Shown piece after piece: positions 44,657 through 52,960 of a stretch of 64,000 nucleotides of DNA. Where the stretch lies: NCBI RefSeq assembly GCF_018101125.2, contig NZ_JAELVF020000001.1, positions 293,189 through 357,188 of the forward strand. The letters run 5' to 3'. The stretch comes from Streptomyces tardus. GTDB taxonomy: Bacteria; Actinomycetota; Actinomycetes; Streptomycetales; Streptomycetaceae. The position numbers and the translations under genes were made by a program. Under the pieces are notes generated by a model. It did not search any database, was not told the DNA's origin, and saw nothing but the letters and a program-made list of their open reading frames with translations. Position 1 is the first letter of the stretch, and every line of letters begins with the position of its first letter.

Positions 44657-46825
44657 GTGACCCGCAGCGTGTACATATCCAGCGTCGGAAGAGGCGACGG
44701 CAGACAGGTCGTCGAGCTCGGGGTGATGGAGCTGCTGGCCCGGCAGGTGGACCGGGTGGGGGTGTACCGTCCGCTGGCCCACGACGGCCCCGACCCGCTG
44801 CTCGACCTGCTGCGCAGCCGCTACCGGCTCGGCCAGTCCACCGCCGCGATGACCGGCCTGAGCTACGACGAGGCCGCCGCCCTCCAGGCGCAGAAGGGCA
44901 ACGACGAGCTGGTCTCCCGGCTCGTGGACCGCTACCACCTGATCGCCCGGGACTACGAGGCCGTACTCGTCCTGGGCACCGACTACGTCGGCACCAACCT
45001 TCCCGCCGAGCTGACCCTCAACGCACGGTTGGCCAACGAGATGGGCGCCGCCGTACTGCCCGTGGTGGGCGGGCTGCGGCAGAGCGCCGAGTCGGTCGTC
45101 CACGAGGTGCGCAACGCCCGCCATGCGTTCGCCTCGCTGGGCTGCGAGGTGATCGCCACCCTCGCCAACCGCGTCGACGACGCGCACGCCGCGCAGGCCG
45201 CCAAGGAGCTCGGCGGCCATCTGCCGGAGCCGGTGTACGTGCTGCCGGAGGAGTCGGCGCTCTCCGCTCCGACGGTGCAGCAGGTCGTGGACGAGCTCGG
45301 CGCCGAGGTGCTGCTCGGAGACCCGGCGGGGTTGGCGCGCGACTGCCGCAACTTCGTCTTCGGCGGCGCCATGCTGCCCACTTTCCTCCCGGCGCTCACC
45401 GAGGGCTGCCTCGTACTGACGCCCGGGGACCGCGCGGACCTGGTGATCGGAGCGCTGGCCGCGCACTCGGCCGGGGCGCCGCCGATCGCCGGTGTACTGC
45501 TCACCCTCGACCAGCGTCCCGGCGAGGAGACCATGGCGCTGGCGGCCCGTCTCGCCCCGGGTACACCGGTGGTCGCGGTGCCCGGTGGCTCCTTCCCCAC
45601 CGCCGGTGAACTGCACACGCTCAAGGGCAGGTTGAACGCGACCAACCCGCGCAAGGCGGAGATCGCGCTCGGCCTCTTCGAGTCGCACGTGGACACCGGC
45701 CAGCTGACGGAGCGCATCTCGGTGGTGCGCAGCGACCGGGTCACCCCGATGATGTTCGAGCACGAGCTGATCGAGCGCTCCCGGGCCGACCGGCGCCACG
45801 TCGTCCTGCCGGAGGGGAGCGAGGAGCGCGTGCTGCGCGCCGCCGAGGTGCTGCTGCGGCGCAACATCTGCAACCTGACCCTGCTCGGCGAGGACGCCGT
45901 CGTCCGCAAGCGGGCGGCCGACCTCGGCGTCGATCTCAACCTGCTCGGCCCCGAGGACGTCGGGTGGGGCACGGAGGACACCGGAGCCACCGCCCGCGTC
46001 GTCGACCCTGCGACCTCCCCGCTGCGCGAGCGCTTCGCCGAGCTGTACGCGGGGCTGCGCGCACACAAGGGCGTCACCCACGAGCTGGCGTACGACGTGG
46101 TCGCCGACGTCTCGTACTTCGGCACGCTGATGGTCCAGGAGGGCCTCGCCGACGGCATGGTCTCCGGCGCGGTGCACTCCACCGCGGCGACGATCCGGCC
46201 CGCCTTCGAGGTGATCAAGACCAAGCCGGACGCCTCGATCGTCTCCTCGGTGTTCTTCATGTGCCTGGCCGACCGGGTCCTGGTGTACGGCGACTGCGCG
46301 GTCAACCCGGACCCGGGCGCCGAGCAGTTGGCGGACATCGCGATCCAATCGGCGACAACGGCGGCGCAGTTCGGCGTGGAGCCGCGGATCGCGATGCTCT
46401 CGTACTCGACCGGCACCTCGGGCTCGGGCGACGATGTCGAGAAGGTGCGGCGGGCGACCGAGCTGGTGCGCGAGCGGCGGCCGGACCTGCTGGTGGAGGG
46501 GCCGATCCAGTACGACGCGGCGGTGGAGCCCTCGGTGGCGGCGACCAAGCTGCCCGGCTCCCCGGTGGCCGGGCAGGCGACCGTGCTGATCTTCCCCGAC
46601 CTGAACACCGGCAACAACACGTACAAGGCGGTGCAGCGTTCGGCCGGCGCCGTCGCGGTCGGGCCGGTGCTCCAGGGGCTGCGCAAGCCGGTCAACGACC
46701 TCTCGCGCGGCGCACTCGTACAGGACATCGTCAACACCGCGGCCATCACCGCGATCCAGTCGCAGGGCAGGACCGACGGCGGCGAGCGCACCGCGGCGCG
46801 CACCGAGAGGAACGACAGCCGATGA
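44657..46825 (+). CDS. pta: Phosphate acetyltransferase
   Basis: 722 residues, the long form. The N-terminal region is a P-loop-like regulatory domain, starting SVYISSVGRGDGRQVVELGV. A DRTGG-like central domain follows, then the C-terminal transferase from about residue 380 (MMFEHELIERSRADRRHVVL, GLADGMVSGAVHSTAATIRP, FPDLNTGNNTYKAVQR). It converts acetyl-CoA and phosphate to acetyl phosphate. GTG at 44657 has AAGGAGCG eight bases upstream. The stop overlaps ackA (ATGA), so the pair is co-translated. Confidence 0.96.
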   Translation: MTRSVYISSVGRGDGRQVVELGVMELLARQVDRVGVYRPLAHDGPDPLLDLLRSRYRLGQSTAAMTGLSYDEAAALQAQKGNDELVSRLVDRYHLIARDYEAVLVLGTDYVGTNLPAELTLNARLANEMGAAVLPVVGGLRQSAESVVHEVRNARHAFASLGCEVIATLANRVDDAHAAQAAKELGGHLPEPVYVLPEESALSAPTVQQVVDELGAEVLLGDPAGLARDCRNFVFGGAMLPTFLPALTEGCLVLTPGDRADLVIGALAAHSAGAPPIAGVLLTLDQRPGEETMALAARLAPGTPVVAVPGGSFPTAGELHTLKGRLNATNPRKAEIALGLFESHVDTGQLTERISVVRSDRVTPMMFEHELIERSRADRRHVVLPEGSEERVLRAAEVLLRRNICNLTLLGEDAVVRKRAADLGVDLNLLGPEDVGWGTEDTGATARVVDPATSPLRERFAELYAGLRAHKGVTHELAYDVVADVSYFGTLMVQEGLADGMVSGAVHSTAATIRPAFEVIKTKPDASIVSSVFFMCLADRVLVYGDCAVNPDPGAEQLADIAIQSATTAAQFGVEPRIAMLSYSTGTSGSGDDVEKVRRATELVRERRPDLLVEGPIQYDAAVEPSVAATKLPGSPVAGQATVLIFPDLNTGNNTYKAVQRSAGAVAVGPVLQGLRKPVNDLSRGALVQDIVNTAAITAIQSQGRTDGGERTAARTERNDSR

Positions 46826-48039
46826 GCGGCCGGAACACGAGCCCGGCGAACCGGGTGCTGGTGCTGAACTCCGGTTCGTCCTCGGTGAAGTACCAGCTGT
46901 TGGACATGGCCGACCGGTCCCGGCTGGCCGTGGGGCTCGTCGAGCGGATCGGCGAGGAGTCCTCGCGGCTGGTCCACACCCCGGCCGACGGCGAACGGCG
47001 GGAGCGGCGGGCGCCGATGGGCGACCACGGCGCGGCCCTGACCGCCGTCGCGGCCGAACTCGCCGCGGACGGCATGGGCCTGGACTCGCCCCGGCTGGCG
47101 GCGATCGGGCACCGGGTGGTGCACGGCGGCAAACGGTTCACCGCGCCGACCGTCATCGACGAGGAGGTGCTCGCCGAGATCGAGCGGCTGGTCCCGGTCG
47201 CGCCGCTGCACAACCCGGCCAACCTCACGGGAATCCGCACCGCGCGTGCGCTCAACCCGGAGCTGCCCCAGGTGGCGGTCTTCGACACCGCCTTCCACAC
47301 CACGATGCCCGAGCACGCGTCTCGCTACGCGATCGACGTGGAGACCGCGGACGCGCACCGGGTGCGGCGGTACGGGTTCCACGGCACCTCGCACGCGTAC
47401 GTCTCGCGGGAGACCGCGCGGCTCCTCGGCCGGGATCCCGCCGAGACCAACGTGATCGTCCTGCACCTGGGCAACGGCGCCTCCGCCTCCGCGGTGCGCG
47501 GCGGCGAGTGCGCGGACACCTCGATGGGCCTGACACCGCTGGAGGGCCTGGTGATGGGCACCAGGTCGGGCGACATCGATCCGGCGGTCGTCTTCCATCT
47601 CTCCCGGGTCGCCGGGATGTCCACCGACGAGGTGGACGAACTGCTCAACAAGCGCAGCGGGTTGGTCGGGCTGTGCGGCGACAACGACATGCGGGAGATC
47701 GTCCGCCGCCGCGACGAGGGCGACGCCCGGGCGAAGTTGGCGTTCGACATCTACGTGCACCGCCTGCGGAAGTACATCGGCGCGTACACGGCGGTCCTCG
47801 GCCGGGTGGACGCGGTGGCCTTCACCGCCGGGGTCGGGGAGAACTCCGCACCCGTTCGGCAGGCGGCGATAGAAGGGCTGGAGGGGCTCGGCCTCGGACT
47901 CGACACGGAGCTGAACTCCGAGCGCTGCGACCGCGCCCGCCTGGTGTCGCCGCAGTACGCTCGCGTCGCCGTCGCCGTGGTCCCGACGGACGAGGAGCTG
48001 GAGATCGCAGCCCAGACGTACGCCCTGGTCAGGTCATGA
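46822..48039 (+). CDS. ackA: Acetate kinase
   Basis: 405 residues. It makes acetate and ATP from acetyl phosphate, completing the Pta-AckA route. Family signatures are VLVLNSGSSSVKYQL at the N-terminus, AIGHRVVHGGKRFTAPTVID, the catalytic VFDTAFHTTMP with Asp, RRYGFHGTSHAYVS, and HLGNGASASAVRGG. ATG at 46822 overlaps the pta stop by four bases. A gap of 61 bases separates it from pyk, which appears to have its own promoter. Confidence 0.97.
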   Translation: MSGRNTSPANRVLVLNSGSSSVKYQLLDMADRSRLAVGLVERIGEESSRLVHTPADGERRERRAPMGDHGAALTAVAAELAADGMGLDSPRLAAIGHRVVHGGKRFTAPTVIDEEVLAEIERLVPVAPLHNPANLTGIRTARALNPELPQVAVFDTAFHTTMPEHASRYAIDVETADAHRVRRYGFHGTSHAYVSRETARLLGRDPAETNVIVLHLGNGASASAVRGGECADTSMGLTPLEGLVMGTRSGDIDPAVVFHLSRVAGMSTDEVDELLNKRSGLVGLCGDNDMREIVRRRDEGDARAKLAFDIYVHRLRKYIGAYTAVLGRVDAVAFTAGVGENSAPVRQAAIEGLEGLGLGLDTELNSERCDRARLVSPQYARVAVAVVPTDEELEIAAQTYALVRS

Positions 48040-48087
48040 TCGGTGAGCCGGGTCACCCCAGTTACGTTTCGCGTCTAAACAAAACGA

Positions 48088-48093
48088 TAGGAT
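48088..48093 (+). promoter_or_regulatory. -10 element for a probably leaderless pyk transcript
   Basis: TAGGAT lies seven bases before the pyk ATG (48101) in the 61-bp, A/T-rich gap after ackA. There is no ribosome site. Transcription would start at or next to the A of ATG. The -35 element is weak. Confidence 0.55.
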
Positions 48094-48100
48094 CGCCCCC

Positions 48101-49525
48101 ATGCGTCGTTCCAAAATCGTCTGCACCCTAGGCCCCGCCGTCGACTCCTTCGACCAGCTCAAGACGCTGATCGAAGCCGGTATGAACGTGGCCCGATTCA
48201 ATATGAGCCACGGCACCCAGGCGGAGCACCAGGAGCGGTACGACCGTCTCCGCAAGGCCGCCGAGGAGACCGGCCGCGCGGTCGGCGTGCTGGCCGACCT
48301 CCAGGGACCGAAGATCCGCCTGGGGACCTTCGCCGAGGGACCGGTGGAGCTGGTCCGCGGCGAGGAGTTCACCATCACCTCCGAGGACGTCCCCGGTGAC
48401 CGCACCATCTGCGGCACCACCTACAAGGGGCTGCCCGGAGACGTGTCCAAGGGCGATCCGATCCTCATCAACGACGGCAACGTCGCGCTCCAGGTCGTCG
48501 AGGTGGCGGGCTCGCAGGTCCGCACCATCGTCATCGAGGGCGGCGTGATCTCCGACCACAAGGGGATCAACCTGCCGGGCGCCGCGGTGAACGTCCCCGC
48601 GCTCTCCGAGAAGGACATCGACGATCTGCGGTTCGCCATGCGGATGGGCTGCGACATGGTCGCGCTCTCCTTCGTCCGGGACGCGGCCGACGTGCGCGAC
48701 GTCCACCGGGTGATGGACGAGGTCGGCCGCCGGGTTCCGGTGATCGCCAAGGTCGAGAAGCCGCAGGCCGTGGAGAACATGGAGGAGGTCGTCCTCGCCT
48801 TCGACGGTGTGATGGTCGCGCGCGGCGACCTCGCGGTGGAGTATCCGCTGGAGCTGGTGCCGATGGTGCAGAAGCGCCTCGTGAGCCTCTGCCGCCGGAA
48901 CGCCAAGCCGGTGATCGTCGCGACCCAGATGATGGAGTCGATGATCACCAACTCCCGTCCCACGCGCGCCGAGGCGTCCGACGTCGCCAACGCGATCCTG
49001 GACGGCGCGGACGCGGTGATGCTCTCCGCGGAGTCCTCCGTCGGCCAGTACCCGATCGAGACCGTCAAGACGATGTCGAAGATCGTCCAGGCCGCCGAGA
49101 AGGAGCTGCTCTCCAAGGGGCTCCAGCCGCTGGTGCCGGGCAAGAAGCCGCGCACCCAGGGCGGTTCGGTGGCGCGCGCGGCGTGCGAGATGGCGGACTT
49201 CCTCGGCGCCAAGGCGCTGGTGGCCTTCACCAAGTCCGGTGACACCGCGCTGCGGCTGGCCCGCTACCGCACCGAGCAGCCCATCCTCGCCTTCACCGAG
49301 GACCCCCACACCCGGAACCAGCTGACGCTGGCCTGGGGCGTGGAGACGTTCGTGGTGCCGCGAGTGGAGAACACCGACGCGATGGTCGACCTTGTCGACC
49401 AGGAACTGCTGAAGCTCCAGCGGTACAACGCGGACGACGTGATGATCATGACCGCCGGCTCGCCGCCCGGCGTGGTCGGCACCACGAACATGGTGCGCAT
49501 CCTGCACCTGGGCCAGGAGAGCTGA
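48101..49525 (+). CDS. pyk: Pyruvate kinase
   Basis: 474 residues. It transfers phosphate from phosphoenolpyruvate to ADP. Motifs: KIVCTLGPAVDSFDQLKTLI, NVARFNMSHGTQAEHQ, LADLQGPKIRLGTF, IAKVEKPQAVENMEEVVLAF with the catalytic Lys, DGVMVARGDLAVE, TQMMESMI and AVMLSAESSVGQYP. The C-terminal regulatory domain is complete. The start ATG has no ribosome site but a -10-like TAGGAT seven bases upstream, suggesting leaderless translation. It closes the pta-ackA-pyk group and ends at a long terminator. Confidence 0.97.
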   Translation: MRRSKIVCTLGPAVDSFDQLKTLIEAGMNVARFNMSHGTQAEHQERYDRLRKAAEETGRAVGVLADLQGPKIRLGTFAEGPVELVRGEEFTITSEDVPGDRTICGTTYKGLPGDVSKGDPILINDGNVALQVVEVAGSQVRTIVIEGGVISDHKGINLPGAAVNVPALSEKDIDDLRFAMRMGCDMVALSFVRDAADVRDVHRVMDEVGRRVPVIAKVEKPQAVENMEEVVLAFDGVMVARGDLAVEYPLELVPMVQKRLVSLCRRNAKPVIVATQMMESMITNSRPTRAEASDVANAILDGADAVMLSAESSVGQYPIETVKTMSKIVQAAEKELLSKGLQPLVPGKKPRTQGGSVARAACEMADFLGAKALVAFTKSGDTALRLARYRTEQPILAFTEDPHTRNQLTLAWGVETFVVPRVENTDAMVDLVDQELLKLQRYNADDVMIMTAGSPPGVVGTTNMVRILHLGQES

Positions 49526-49591
49526 ACCGGCCGCCGTACGACGCCGGCCGAGCGGGCCGCGTCCGTACGGCGCCGCCGGGATCCGGCCGAA

Positions 49592-49635
49592 ACGCCTCGG
49601 GCCGTACCGCATGTGCGCGGTACGGCCCGAGGCGT
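49592..49635. terminator. Bidirectional terminator with 19-bp perfect stem
   Basis: ACGCCTCGGGCCGTACCGC (49592-49610) pairs exactly with 49617-49635 across a six-base loop. It separates the convergent pyk and secreted-protein genes and is one of the strongest hairpins in the window. Confidence 0.9.
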
Positions 49636-49658
49636 CTCCTGTCAGCTGCGTCCGGACG

Positions 49659-50936
49659 TCACTCCAGGCCGAGACGGAGGCCGGGCACCTTCAGCGTGCC
49701 GCCGAACTGACCCGCCTGGGTCACCTGCGCGTCGGTGAAGACGGCCGCCGGAATGTCCAGCGGAGGGGGCGACTCGGGACTGAAGGTGACCGGGATGAGC
49801 CCGAAGAGGTTGCCCTTGAGCTCCTCGGTGTACATCGTCACGGTGCTGTCGCGGAACGTGGAGGTGCTGCCCTCACGGCTGCGGATGTGCTGGTCCGTGC
49901 CGCCGGGCCCGACCACGACCTGGTGCAGGTCCTTGATGTCGACCTTCTCCGCGGTGAACTTCAGCACCCGCTTCTCGATGCCGCTGTACGTGCGCACCTT
50001 GACGATGCCGTGGTACTTCAGTCCGCCGAGGCCCAGACGCGTGGTGTTCAGCTTGAAGGGCTCGTCCGGCACCAGTGCGGGAGTCTCCTCCCGCTCGGCA
50101 CCGTCGAAGGCATCCTTGTCGAACTCCGGGCAGGGGAAGGGCTTCTTGCCGGACGCGTCCTCGCCGGCCTCCCCGTCCTTCGCGGCCTCGGCAGCCTTCT
50201 CGGCGTCCTCGGCCTCGCGCTCCTTGCGGTCGGCCTCGGCCGCCTCCTCGGCGGCCTCCTTGATCTTCTTCTCGGTGGCCTCGCGCTTCTTCTTCGCCTC
50301 GGCCGCCTTCTCCTCGACCTTCTCGGCTGCGGACTTCCCGTCGCCGGACTTCCCGTCGGAGCCCTCGTCCTCGCCCGCGGCGGAGTCCCCGGAACCGGAG
50401 TCGGACTCCTTCTTCTCCTCGGACTCCTTGTCGCGGTCCGGGTTGAAGAGGTCACGGAGCTTGTCGCCGATGCCCAGTGGGTCGAGCGGATTGCGCTTCG
50501 GCTCGTCCTCGGGTTCCTCGTCCGAGTCGCCGGGCTCGTCCTGCGGCTGACCGGGCTCGTCCTGCGGCTTGTCCTTGCCGGGCGAGGGCTTCTGCTCCGG
50601 CCCGTCCGCGTCCCCGCCGTCGGGCCGGTCGCCCGCGGAGCCGCCGCTGCCGTCGGACTCCTCGGGCCCGTCCTTGCCGGACTTCTCGCCGTCCTTCTCG
50701 CTGCCGTCGGCGTCCTTCCGGTCGTCGGCCCCCTCCGGATCCCGGTCGGGCGCCGAGACGCAGGGCCCGTCGCGGAACGGGTTCTGGCCGCCGGGCTGGG
50801 CCTGCGCGAGCTGCGGGCTCAGGCCGACCCCGAGCAGCAGCGCCGACGGCATGGCCATGAACGCGATCCGGCCGCCCGAGGGAAGTCGGGTCAGCAGCGG
50901 TTTCCTGGGCGCCGCGTGCCGCGGCCCCTTCGCCAT
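49659..50936 (-). CDS. Secreted or anchored, highly charged protein with coiled-coil region
   Basis: 425 residues. An N-terminal hydrophobic segment (RIAFMAMPSALLLGVGLSPQ, then LAQA) is a probable signal peptide. Residues 40-180 are disordered and rich in Asp, Glu, Lys, Gly and Pro. Residues 185-255 form a Lys/Glu/Ala coiled coil (KKREATEKKIKEAAEEAAEA). The C-terminal 150 residues (NTTRLGLGGLKYHGIVKVRT, GPGGTDQHIRSREGSTSTFR) form a beta-rich domain related to that of the DUF6230 protein two genes upstream. ATG at 50936 lies seven bases past the stop of the DUF6114 gene. It is probably exported and acts with the other two. Confidence 0.8.
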   Translation of the reverse strand: MAKGPRHAAPRKPLLTRLPSGGRIAFMAMPSALLLGVGLSPQLAQAQPGGQNPFRDGPCVSAPDRDPEGADDRKDADGSEKDGEKSGKDGPEESDGSGGSAGDRPDGGDADGPEQKPSPGKDKPQDEPGQPQDEPGDSDEEPEDEPKRNPLDPLGIGDKLRDLFNPDRDKESEEKKESDSGSGDSAAGEDEGSDGKSGDGKSAAEKVEEKAAEAKKKREATEKKIKEAAEEAAEADRKEREAEDAEKAAEAAKDGEAGEDASGKKPFPCPEFDKDAFDGAEREETPALVPDEPFKLNTTRLGLGGLKYHGIVKVRTYSGIEKRVLKFTAEKVDIKDLHQVVVGPGGTDQHIRSREGSTSTFRDSTVTMYTEELKGNLFGLIPVTFSPESPPPLDIPAAVFTDAQVTQAGQFGGTLKVPGLRLGLE

Positions 50937-50943
50937 GCGGTCC

Positions 50944-51516
50944 TCACCCGGCACGCGATCCCCCGTCCAACTGGCCTGCCTCGGCGCGCGCGTCGGCCTT
51001 CTCCGTCGGCGCCCCGGACTCCTCGGAAGTCTCGGAGTCCTTGAAGCCCTCGGAGTCCGACGCGGACGTGGTCGGCTCCTCGCCACCGTTGCGGCGGTGC
51101 TTGTTGGCGGGAGCGTCCTGGTCCTCGCCCGACACCCAGGCGATGCCCATGGCACCGCCGATCAGTGCGAGCAGGAACCCTGCGAGGAACCCGCCGAAAT
51201 TGGAGACCACCAGGGACACCAGTCCCAGCAGAATGGCGGCGACGCCGGCGAACACCCGTGCGTGCCGCTGGAACCAGAAGGTGAAGCCCAGAACGATGAG
51301 CAGCACGCCGATGATCAGCGAGCCCGATCCGGTGGTGGTGGCCAGTCGCAGCGAGAAGTCGCTGAAGCTCGGATCGGCGTACGGGATGTAGACGATCGGC
51401 ACGCTGGCGAGCAGGGTGAGCAGGCCCGCCCAGAACGGGCGCTGCCAGCGCCAGTGACGAAACGACACGCGCCAGCGGGCCAGGCGCTCACGCGCTGCCA
51501 GGGACTCGGCACTCAT
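50944..51516 (-). CDS. DUF6114 membrane protein
   Basis: 190 residues with four hydrophobic helices between about 28 and 130: WAGLLTLLASVPIVYIPYA, GSGSLIIGVLLIVLGFTFWF, VFAGVAAILLGLVSLVVSNF and FLAGFLLALIGGAMGIAWV. A disordered acidic tail follows. The layout matches the DUF6114 family, normally encoded next to DUF6230 proteins in Streptomyces. It lies between the DUF6230 gene (86 bases upstream) and the charged secreted protein (seven bases downstream), giving a three-gene unit. The function is unknown; a membrane partner of the two exported proteins is a reasonable guess. Confidence 0.88.
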   Translation of the reverse strand: MSAESLAARERLARWRVSFRHWRWQRPFWAGLLTLLASVPIVYIPYADPSFSDFSLRLATTTGSGSLIIGVLLIVLGFTFWFQRHARVFAGVAAILLGLVSLVVSNFGGFLAGFLLALIGGAMGIAWVSGEDQDAPANKHRRNGGEEPTTSASDSEGFKDSETSEESGAPTEKADARAEAGQLDGGSRAG

Positions 51517-51566
51517 TGAAATACAGCTCCCTCGGGCCGGGCAGTAGAGGTTCGTGAGGTACCGGC

Positions 51567-51593
51567 GGGGAGGCGGACCGTGCCCGCCTCCCC
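51567..51593 (-). terminator. Hairpin between DUF6230 and DUF6114 genes
   Basis: GGGGAGGCGG (51567-51576) pairs with CCGCCTCCCC (51584-51593). Placed right after the DUF6230 stop, it may attenuate the operon so that the first product is made in excess, or protect the 3' end of its mRNA. Confidence 0.6.
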
Positions 51594-51602
51594 GTCAATG
51601 CC

Positions 51603-52220
51603 TCAGAAGCACTCGTCCTTGCCCTTCTTGACGTCGAGCTTGAGACCGGTGAGCTTGAAGGTGCCGGCGTTGGTCGCCCACGCGTTCTGCTGCACGTCGG
51701 TCAGTACGGCCGAGTCCGCCTCCTGGGCGAAGTTCCCACCGGGCACGTTGTCGCCCTTGCCGATGGCCGGGCCCTTCGTCGCGTCACCGGCGGCCACACC
51801 GATGTTGATGTTGCGGAACTCGGCCTCGGCACCGAGCGAGTCGGCGTCGATGTAGAGGTTCGACGCCTCGACCTTCTTGGAACCGCCGCCGGCGTTGAGT
51901 GTGAGGGACATGTCGCCGAAGCCCGGCACGGGTATCACGACGGACTGACAAAGACCCGATATCTCGGCCTTCTTGAACGCGGAGACCGCAACCGGGACGG
52001 TCTTCCCGCCGTGCTGCTTGACAACGGTGCCGTACTGCACGAAGCCGGTGCCTTCGAGCCGGTCGACGGCGATCTTGGTTTGCTGACCGGAAATGCTGAA
52101 CGACGCGGCCAAAGCACCTTGGCCGAGTGCGACGCCAACCGCCGCCGTCGCCGCCACGCTTGGGACCATCACGACGGCGAACCGCCGCCACTTGGTCTTG
52201 CCACGAGCCACAGACTCCAT
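51603..52220 (-). CDS. DUF6230 family exported protein
   Basis: 205 residues. The N-terminus has a basic region and one hydrophobic segment (RRFAVVMVPSVAATAAVGVA) that is a signal peptide or anchor. The rest is a beta-rich domain: SFSISGQQTKIAVDRLEGTG, the Cys-containing ISGLCQSVVIPVP, and a C-terminal Cys (KKGKDECF). The two Cys residues could form a disulphide. ATG at 52220 has GGAGGA six bases upstream. It is the first gene of the DUF6230/DUF6114/charged-protein unit and has a long upstream region. The biochemical role is not known. Confidence 0.9.
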   Translation of the reverse strand: MESVARGKTKWRRFAVVMVPSVAATAAVGVALGQGALAASFSISGQQTKIAVDRLEGTGFVQYGTVVKQHGGKTVPVAVSAFKKAEISGLCQSVVIPVPGFGDMSLTLNAGGGSKKVEASNLYIDADSLGAEAEFRNINIGVAAGDATKGPAIGKGDNVPGGNFAQEADSAVLTDVQQNAWATNAGTFKLTGLKLDVKKGKDECF

Positions 52221-52960
52221 GACTTTCCTCCATCTCGGACGTACATCTGCCAGCCGGCTCTCTGACGCGGATTGGCCGGCGGGGACAGGAGAAGCGCTAC
52301 GTCCTCGGGAGAAAGATCGCCGCCCGCCGAGGGATGACATCCGGTCATCTCGGCCGACGACACTCACCCCCCGAGCGACAACCACATGGCCGCGCACGGT
52401 GACGCGACCGGACGGGCGGTGCCCACGGGTGAGTGAGCACTGCCCGCAGCCGTGAACCGTCAACTGCGGTTCGCGGTGCACTCGGTGGGGTTCCGCCCTC
52501 CGTCGGCACCGATTGGATGTCGGGGCAGGGAAACGGACCGAGCGTGGCGATCGTCGTCTATTTACCCGGTGTCGCACAAGGGGCTCGTTACCTATGAGTA
52601 ACGGCCGGATGTCCCGCGGACTCGCCGCTCCTGTGAACGAGCACACAGGGTCGCCCCGGCACAGTGCCCCACAGGGGGTGAAACCGGACGGGCGGCGGGC
52701 GAAATGCCGGTTTCTGTTTACCGCGAGTAACAACGTTCCGTGACGGCTAAATTTTGGCAAAACCCAGGCGCAACATGGCTTTGTCAACAAGGCGTCCCCG
52801 CGCCCCTGACCAACAGGGACACGGGGACACGAAGAGCGGGACCGGGAGGCGGGAACGGCTCGCACGGAAACGCCGCACCGGTCACCTCAACACCCGGCCC
52901 CTCGCACCGCTTCGGAGGCCGCGCACTCGGCGCCGGGCCCGGCAAGCGGCCACTCGAATG
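52221..52960. other. 740-bp regulatory gap before the DUF6230 operon
   Basis: No convincing gene on either strand. It lies between the end of the thioredoxin-TPR gene and the DUF6230 start. It is locally AT-richer at 52560-52610 and 52700-52770. Notable elements are GATGAC-N5-GTCATC (52333-52349), CGTTAC-N6-GTAACG (52586-52603) and a similar GTTTAC-N5-GTAAC (52716-52731). Confidence 0.55.
52586..52603. promoter_or_regulatory. Palindromic operator candidate CGTTAC-N6-GTAACG
   Basis: A perfect 6-bp-arm inverted repeat with a related but imperfect copy at 52716-52731 (GTTTACCGCGAGTAAC). Both contain GAGTAAC. Two related sites 130 bases apart upstream of the DUF6230 operon suggest a dimeric regulator. 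Confidence 0.45.
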
